Assembly: GCA_001414485.1 (NCBI GenBank)
Contig: LLEY01000140.1
Coordinates: 105,106 to 169,105, forward strand
DNA: 64,000 bases
Direction: 5' to 3'
Origin: Calycina herbarum
Lineage: Eukaryota; Ascomycota; Leotiomycetes; Helotiales; Pezizellaceae
The notes beneath the pieces were generated by a model. The model did not search any database. It was not told the DNA's origin and saw only the letters and a list, made by a program, of their open reading frames with translations. Of the stretch, positions 57,196 through 64,000 are shown one piece after another (the stretch's first letter is position 1; every line of letters begins with the position of its first letter). The position numbers and the translations under genes were made by a program.

Positions 57196-58015
57196 GGTGA
57201 GGTATGGGGGAAGGGATCTAAATGCTGTGCGAGTAAATAGTTTGCTGGTGAGCATTGAGCAGTGGTCTGGAATAGCAATTTGGAGATGACATATGTGTCC
57301 GATATACTTCCATACTTCTATACTTCCATGGTTGCAAGGGTGTGCCACTGCTATTAAAGACAGTGCTTGACTACTATCCATGATGTCAAGACTGTGCTGA
57401 TCCAGCACGTTGATTAGAGGTGTAATTGACTTGGCCTTCAGCCTTCGGGAGACTCGGAATATTCGGTGAAGACATTCCCTCTTTGCACGCCCAAACAAAG
57501 TGATTCCGTAGTAGTGATGTGATGTGATGTTATATGTTAGAGATGTTGGAGGTGTTGACGTCTGTGGAGCGGGGAAAACGACTCCGGAGCTTTTCTCCGG
57601 CCTCAACCTCATTTTTAAGGGAATCGGATTTTTTGATTTTAAGTTTATCACGAAATGCTTTCTTATATAGCTTTTGTCCCCATTGATACATAGAATCACA
57701 TAAGCAATTTCTCTCGATAGACCTGAGGACGAGTAAGATGTATTGTTGTCTTCAATCTTCCGGAGAGTAAACGTGCGAGTTGCTTCCTAGAGTTTGCATC
57801 GAACTTGTGTCCTGGAAAAAGCCAGATGGAGTTCAATTTGCGGAACATCCTTGGGGCTCCGTACTGGTCCTGGTGCGTGTGTCTTTGGGAAGGTTACCTC
57901 AAAAGCACAACCGGAAAGAGCTCTGTATACCTTGGAACTCGCTTTCGACCTGAAATTGCATCTACAACATCTGTTTTGAGCCTCAGCTTTCCTACACTAC
58001 AACACAACTGATGCC
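57196..58015. other. Intergenic, no convincing gene
   Basis: A long minus-strand frame entering 57699 is a read-through of non-coding sequence. The right edge is the promoter of the nucleoside hydrolase gene. Confidence 0.35.
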
Positions 58016-59300
58016 ATGCGGCAATTACTTACCACTATTCTCTGGTCTCTTTGGCTCTGTGCCACGAGGATCGAGTTTTCCTCTGGTATGGAACTTCAAT
58101 CAAGACATGCAAATGAACATGGTCACCGGAAGAAGTTGATAATCGACACGGATATGATGAATTTTGTGAGGAGATTTTATTCTGACCTCTATTCTCTGGG
58201 TTTGAGGCTCACAACTGACTAGGTTGACGACCCCATGGCCATTGGACTTGCCAACATCTTCCAAGAATGGAACAAGGTCGAGATTCTTGGTGTGATGTCA
58301 AGTACGTTCGGCTATCCGTCTTGCTATTTTCCAAGTTGACATCGGAAAAGGCATTTCGAGTCGGTATGCCCCTCCAGCAATCAATGCCATCAACAAATTC
58401 TTTGGCCATGGCAAAATTCCGGTAGCAATTCAAAAACCGGTGGACAACTCGGTACCTCCTCCTCCATCCTCTGCTGCTCGCAATGTTTCTGACTTTTTAT
58501 AGACTGGTGATTGCAACTACCTCAAAGACTTAGTATTCAACTTTCCAGAAGATATTCGTGACGGCTCCAACACCACAGATCCCGTAAATCTCTATCGAAA
58601 TCTTCTTGCCCGCTCACCCGACAAAAGCGTGACCATCGCTGCTATCGGCTTCTTCGACAACCTTTTCCACTTAACCTTGTCCGGACCGGATCATAATTCG
58701 CCATTGAGTGGCCGAGAACTGTTGAATCGAAAAGTTGCCGAGTTGGTGGTTATGGGAAATGACGTTGGAGATTCCTTCAATATCATCCAACATGATGTGT
58801 CATTTGCAGCTACCGTTTTGAACGGATGGGAAGGCAACTTGACTTTTGTGCCAGAAGCGCTCGGAGATATGACTTACTTGGGGAAAAGATTGACAACTGA
58901 GACTTCTCCTGGCAATCCCGTCGCCTACGCTTTTGATACTTGCGCTGGGCATAACCGGAGTCATCAATCATGGGACGGTGAGGCTCCCTAATCCTTGCAA
59001 TGCCGTTACAAACTACTCCTTTTGTATGATGGTACTAACAACAGCACAGTGGTTGCAATGTATTATGCAATCTGCGGACTACATCCAGCGTTCAAGCTCG
59101 TCCACGATCATGGCACCGTTCATATTTCCACAAATGGTAGTGCTTCATGGGATAATAGTGATACGGAGATTCATTCCCAGAATGCGCTCGAGATGTTCAT
59201 GGACAACAAGACATTTGCATCGGAACTGGATGGCATATTGGCTTGGGAACCTGAGAAAAGAAGGTTACCCAAAGGTATGGACGCTTGTGATTTGCTTTAG
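58016..59300 (+). CDS. Secreted inosine/uridine-preferring nucleoside hydrolase
   Basis: Exons 58016-58165, 58223-58301, 58351-58451, 58503-58977 and 59050-59300 give 351 residues. MRQLLTTILWSLWLCATRIEFSSG looks like a signal peptide. The calcium-binding signature follows: KKLIIDTDMMNFVDDPMAIGLA, with intron 1 inside it (after MMNF). Further family features are VTIAAIGFFDNLFHLT, KVAELVVMGNDVG, and VPEALGD. These enzymes hydrolyse the N-glycosidic bond of nucleosides to ribose and base; secreted fungal forms may scavenge host or environmental nucleosides. The usual C-terminal active-site His is at SHQSWD or LVHDHGTVH, which I cannot settle. Length is normal. Confidence 0.9.
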
Positions 59301-59467
59301 TCTCGCTGATGGAAAGACACGGCTTTGAACTAAAAAACCCAAACTTAATTACAATGCGTCTTCTCACTATATGCAACCCACCTATATACAGATCATCAAG
59401 TCCCAAAGCATGAAACACCCCAATACCCCAATGCCCTTCCCAACAGAAATACCCACAATCATAAAAA

Positions 59468-61103
59468 TCACTTTTCAGCACCAACAATTCCACTTGGCAA
59501 ATTCAGCCCAAAAGGCAACCCCTTAATGAACTTTCCCTTGTAAGAAATTCCCCGCTTAGCTGCAAGCTGCTCTTCAATATCCATATACATATCATACCTA
59601 AAATAATTCAATCAGCACAAAAGTCAAAGATGTGGTTTTTGTTCGAGGATCACTCACGCGTTCATCTCTTCAATAGTAAGCTTAGCCTTCTCGTCTTCTA
59701 CTTTATAAGTAGCAGTCTTGTTGTTGTTGGAGAAGCCTAATACAGGATAGAGGTTAACAAATGAGGAGTTTAATCAGGGTTAAGAAAAACATACCAATAC
59801 GCTCATTGATATTGTAAGCAGCGCGAGCAGCAGCACCCTGAACTCTTGTAGCACGAGGCAAACGGACTGAGTTGTAGACAGCGAGAGATTCCCCAATGTC
59901 ACCGCGGAAGTACTTCTTGTTGAAAAGAATACCTAGAGCCCCGGCGTCTTCGATGGCCATGCAGGCTCCTTGACTTTGGTGGGGCATCATCTGGGTAGGA
60001 GTTAGTTATGTTAGTTGGGATTGGACGGGAAATACGTACTGGGTGACCGGCGTCGCCTATGAGACAGACCATACTTTTGTTGAGATATAGGTATGGCTCA
60101 CTATACACGGGTGAGTCTGGTGCACTGATGAAATGAGTAGGATGTAGAGTTAGGGCAGACTTACTGAACCCACAATCTCCATGGGCGCACTTCGATACCT
60201 ATCGCAAGATGCGCCTTGACCTGGGCATCTAAGTTTGGGAAAGGAGCAAGCAGCTCCTCAACAGGTCGGTCCTCACCACCCCAAGTCTGGTTGGTGTAAT
60301 CACCCAACTCCCGAGAGAAGAAGCAGTAGTAGGAAAGGAGTTTACCACCGTTACATGGTGATAGTACAATTTTATCCCATTTTCCCTCTTGGCCACCCCA
60401 GTACTCGAGAGCTGAGTTCTTCGAGTAGTCAACAAGACCAAGTTTGACAGCATCCTCGGTCATAACATTGGCGTGAAGACAACTTGAGTCTGATGGCTTC
60501 TTTGACACTTTGATGCCGATGACACCCCGGACGACAGACCCAATACCATCAGCGCCGATGATGAGATCATGTATAACTGTGACACCATTCTTAAAGGTAA
60601 TCTTGCCTGCCTCGATGTCGATGTCTTCGCACTGAGAAGTTTAGCAATTAAGCGAGGCAAGGAAAACAAGGAGCACTTACACCATGATTGACAATTAACT
60701 TGATAGGTGTCCCCACTCCTTCCTCTTGCAGAGCACAATCCTTGAGCATCTTGTGCATGTACTGGCGATGAAACATGTTGTATGCATATCCCCATTTCTT
60801 CTCATAGTCCTCGAGGTCATAAACGCTGACAGGCTCACCAGTCTTCCAGTCGCGGTTGATAAGCTTTTGTAGGACGACCGGATCACCCTTTTCAACGTCG
60901 ACTTTCCATTCGTGTAGCCATCTGGTTCCATTTGCCGCGCAAGATACTGAGGCGCCGACTTCACCGGCAAAATCGTGTTTTTCGTAGACTGTTACGGAAT
61001 GGCCAGCACGACGTAATGCCAGAGCAGCGGAAAGTCCACCAATTCCACCCCCTATGACCGCTACATTAAGGCATCTCCAGCCAGGGGTTTCGATGGAACC
61101 CAT
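59468..61103 (-). CDS. FAD-dependent monooxygenase, salicylate-hydroxylase-like
   Basis: Exons 61103-60681, 60631-60165, 60124-60040, 59990-59795, 59736-59658 and 59597-59468 give 459 residues. The ATG at 61103 (MGSIETPGWR) is preferred; the frame is open to 61241. FAD-binding features: LNVAVIGGGIGGLSAALALRRAGHSVTVYE (GxGxxG), the middle DLIIGADGIGSVVRGV (DG motif), CLIGDAGHP (GD motif), and HQSQGACMAIEDAGALG. The tail LPFGLNLPSGIVGAEK lacks a membrane anchor. The family hydroxylates aromatic acids using NAD(P)H and oxygen; fungal members serve in salicylate breakdown or secondary metabolism. It is the last complete gene, about 2.9 kb from the telomere repeats, where such accessory enzymes are common. 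Confidence 0.93.
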
Positions 61104-61980
61104 GTTGCTTAAAATGGTTTCTCGGAATGGCACGAGAAATGGCGGTTGAGAACTTGGAGAGTCAAGAAGGCGTTGTAAGTTGTTGCGACTTGAGATAGAT
61201 TGTTGACAGTTAGGAGAAGGAGAGAAGCTATATAAATTCAACTTAAAGAAACATAGAGATCAATATCCATGGAAGGAGTTCATTTATCGGTGTCATGAGT
61301 ATACCAGGCTTGTGAGAATAGCTCCGATAAGCAGTTTCTCGAGTGCTCGTTGCCGCGATATCTGCTTATCCCAAAGAAGCGGGTAAAGCACCACGGGCCG
61401 TCTCCCGTCCTCCGGCCACCGATCCGACATGACACTTTGGCCATACTTCTTATCATAATCAAGTCGTTCTTCGAGCAACGATTATTCCGGTGAGTTGAGA
61501 TATTGTGTTCTAAAAAACCTCGTTGAATGAGCCAATATATTGTGATCAATGAACCTGGGTCCGTTGACTGAAGAAAATCGTCCCACTGCGTAACATCAAA
61601 ATGATCCGAATTATACAACGTCTAAGCAATAAACAGCGGCTCTGTGATTTCAGTCGTTGGTTGTCCCTCGAAAATAAAAGTGGGCACGGAAGTGTGATCT
61701 TCGGTCCCACCTTTGGAGGCGGATCCGGATCCGGACTTATTCCTCTCATCCGGGCCCACTTCATTTCGATTTCTGGATTATTTCAAGTTAGATGACATTA
61801 GACCTTTGTTGGAAGCAACTTGTTCGTGTTGCTTAGTGATGACCGAAGGCCGTTAACGACAAATTCGGAATATCAAGATAATGGGCAGCTTGGGGTCTCT
61901 GAGTGACTAGGAATTCGAGGTTCTTTCTTGCTTTAATACGGAAGCACCGTTTCTGAACTGTAAAAAATTCGAAGTCGGAA
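61104..61980. other. Intergenic, with a possible coding remnant on the minus strand
   Basis: A minus-strand frame at 61293-61478 reads LDYDKKYGQSVMSDRWPEDGR and ends LLIGAILTSLVYS; it looks protein-like but I cannot place it in a family or extend it. It may be the end of a lost gene. The rest shows nothing. Confidence 0.35.
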
Positions 61981-62006
61981 TATAAGCCCGGGAAAAAACA
62001 CAAGCG

Positions 62007-62034
62007 CTCTAACGGTATTTCTCTAACGGTATTT
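62007..62034. repeat. Two tandem copies of a 14-bp unit
   Basis: CTCTAACGGTATTT occurs twice in a row just inside the boundary of the AT-rich block. Confidence 0.7.
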
Positions 62035-62043
62035 CTCTCTAAA

Positions 62044-62119
62044 TACGCCGTGTTCAGGATTTTTTTAGTAGGCTCGCTTAGTATATAGTCTATACGCAGG
62101 CTATTCTAAACACGGCGTA
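62044..62119. repeat. 11-bp inverted repeat at the AT-rich boundary
   Basis: TACGCCGTGTT (62044-62054) and AACACGGCGTA (62109-62119) are exact inverted arms 54 bases apart, at the start of the AT-rich block. They may be remains of transposon ends. Confidence 0.6.
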
Positions 62120-63928
62120 TATAGATTCTTAATATATAGTAATAATACGTCTATAAACGAAAGTATATAATTATAATAATAGTAAACTTATTATAACAGC
62201 TGCTACTACTACTACTCGAAGGACTACAGCTATAGCTTATACTAAATCTAGACTTTTATATAATTATATATTATTATATAAGGTGCTAGTAAGTATAAGC
62301 ACTAGCAGCAGTTAGTCGCTATCTCCGCGATAAATACTAAGCTTAACTTAATATCTAGAAGTAGGTTAAGAAGTATATCTAGTACTAGTAGTAGCTATAC
62401 GACTTCTGAACTATATTACTACTACTAGATAGATCTCTTCTATAGCTAATTCTTCTAGTAGTTAATAGGTTCTAATATACCAACTGCTAATATAAGACCT
62501 AAAGCTAACTAGTAATATAATAGTATAGGAATATTAAGTATAGTAAAAAGCAGTTAAAAGATAACTAGGTTTATATAGTAGTCTAGCTATAGACGTGGTT
62601 TAGAGAGAGGAGAGAGTAATACTAGATAGTAGACGTGTTAGAATAGTTATATAATATAAATATTAGCTATAACCGTGGCAGTAGCAGCGACGATGACGAT
62701 ACTAGAGATATAAGAGTAGTAATTAAGACAGAGATTAAGGAGTAGATAAAGAAGGAAGAGGAAGAGTATAAAGCAAGTACTATAGCGACTGAAATCGATC
62801 CGTAGTTATAATATACTAGCTAGGAGGAGGTGCTAGCTAGGTTATAGTATAGCTTAGTTAAGACTGCTGAGTTTACTACTACTACTACTACCGACGAGCT
62901 GGAATTAGAACGCTTACTATAGAGCTAGGAGCGGATTCTCTAGCGGAGTCTAGCTACGCTCGCGGCTGTTAGCTAGTATAAGAATATTCTTAAATAGTAG
63001 GTATTACCTAAGAACGAGGCAGTAAGCTAGAAGCTATTTAAGCTGTTATAAAACTACTAGAAGACGGTTCTCTAATATAGCTAGACGTTTAGTCGACTAC
63101 TTTGCTATATTATATAAGCTACCTCCGAGCTAGGCGAAAAGAGCGAGACAGAGGTAATGTTTTCAGAATTACAGTTATAGTATATCTAGAAGATAAAAGA
63201 GGCTATAGGAATAGTTAAGACAGTAGTAGTAGTAGTAATAGCAGTAGTAGAGGAAGATATAGATACTAATACTAGAGGAGGGTTATATAACGAAACTTAA
63301 ACGAACTAAATAAAGATGACTAAGTCTCGAAGGTTAGTATATAGGTAAGAAGTATAGACGCGATAGATTATTCACTTAGAAGTGAACTCGTTACTTATAT
63401 TAAAGATATTAAATAAGATAATAAGATTAATAACTAAAGTTAAGTATAAAGCTTCTATCTAATAACAGACGTACTAGTTATATATAAAACCCTTTATACT
63501 ACCTAGATCCTTATATAAGCCTAGATCTCTAGATCTTTCTATATCTCTTAAGAGATCTAAGAAGATCTATTATATAACTACTAACAGTTATCTAATAGTA
63601 AGATCCTAGAATACCTAAATACTTTTATATTACTAATTCCCTCTTATATTACCTTCTATTTCTTAGATATTATACCTTGTCTTATTAGAGCGCTGTTTAG
63701 ACTACTTACTATATATAACGTGATTTGTAATACTATCCTCTTCTTAGCCTAGCGTGTTCTTACGCTTAAGTATAAGCTAAGAAACTTAGTTAGAGTACTA
63801 GTAGTATCCTTTCCTTTCTATTATATCCTACCTTATATAAAAGAAGAAAGAAGAACGAATACTTCTTAATCTTCTTAATATTCTAAATATATTTAGTTAA
63901 AGCTAAAATATAATAGAACCGACGATAC

Positions 63929-64000
63929 TTAGGGTTAGGGTTAGGGTTAGGGTTAGGGTTAGGGTTAGGGTTAGGGTTAGGGTTAGGGTTAGGGTTAGGG
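63929..64000 (+). repeat. Telomere: twelve TTAGGG units
   Basis: Exactly twelve perfect TTAGGG copies run to the end of the window. The G-rich strand running 5' to 3' outward is the orientation of a true right-hand chromosome end. Confidence 0.98.

Larger units (their letters stand above)
61981..63928. other. AT-rich subtelomeric degenerate DNA
   Basis: Composition falls abruptly near 61980. TA-rich words, short TAC/TAG trinucleotide runs (62198-62217, 62876-62891, 63224-63240) and no usable frames fill the interval up to the telomere. It fits repeats destroyed by RIP. I found no helicase-like (TLH) motif. Confidence 0.7.

Noticed and set aside
57000..57699. 240-codon minus-strand frame from 57699
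   Set aside because: Only the part after the ATG at 57195 looks like protein; the upstream part is read-through of non-coding DNA.
62000..63928. Telomere-linked helicase or retrotransposon coding remains
   Set aside because: No frame carries a recognisable helicase, gag or pol motif; only AT-rich words and trinucleotide runs are visible.

Overview
The window is the right-hand end of a filamentous ascomycete chromosome. The last 72 bases are twelve perfect TTAGGG units on the + strand, the orientation expected at a natural 3' chromosome end. Genes carry short GT-AG introns, secreted carbohydrate-active enzymes are common, and relics are peppered with TAA/TAG stops at positions where CAA/CAG would fit, the signature of repeat-induced point mutation (RIP). 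A helotialean (Botrytis/Sclerotinia-like) fungus would fit; that placement is inference.

Layout. 1-1150 is AT-rich degenerate DNA. 2-18 kb holds ordinary single genes (a single-pass membrane protein, a DUF6601-like membrane protein, a CAP/PR-1 secreted protein, a small basic protein, an inositol-5-phosphatase-type enzyme, a DJ-1/PfpI protein) interspersed with wrecks of secreted-protein genes (11.3-16.7 kb). 19-34 kb is an accessory block: five diverged minus-strand copies of a fungal deaminase-like family (HAE plus CxxC zinc signature, OTT_1508-like), each with at least one apparent frameshift or stop, interrupted by a dead Tc1/mariner transposon (28718-30350) and by a TA-flanked element that itself contains a hAT-type element with a perfect 8-bp target duplication.

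34.7-51.7 kb is gene-dense: dienelactone hydrolase, DUF924 protein, CE15 glucuronoyl esterase, a GPI-anchor candidate, a nine-exon Agd3-like CE18 polysaccharide deacetylase, a short-chain dehydrogenase, a medium-chain dehydrogenase, a divergently transcribed zinc-cluster regulator and an arrestin-fold protein. 51.7-61.1 kb holds an AT-rich TA-flanked element, a CE16/SGNH acetylesterase, a six-exon Cys/His-repeat protein, a decayed gene, a secreted nucleoside hydrolase and an FAD monooxygenase. 61.98-63.93 kb is AT-rich subtelomeric DNA without genes.

The most notable items are the Cys/His-repeat protein, in which all five introns are phase 1 and split a histidine codon of the repeated motif, and the decayed five-copy deaminase array. 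Multi-exon models were built by hand from splice signals, reading frame and family resemblance; no database or transcript evidence was available.
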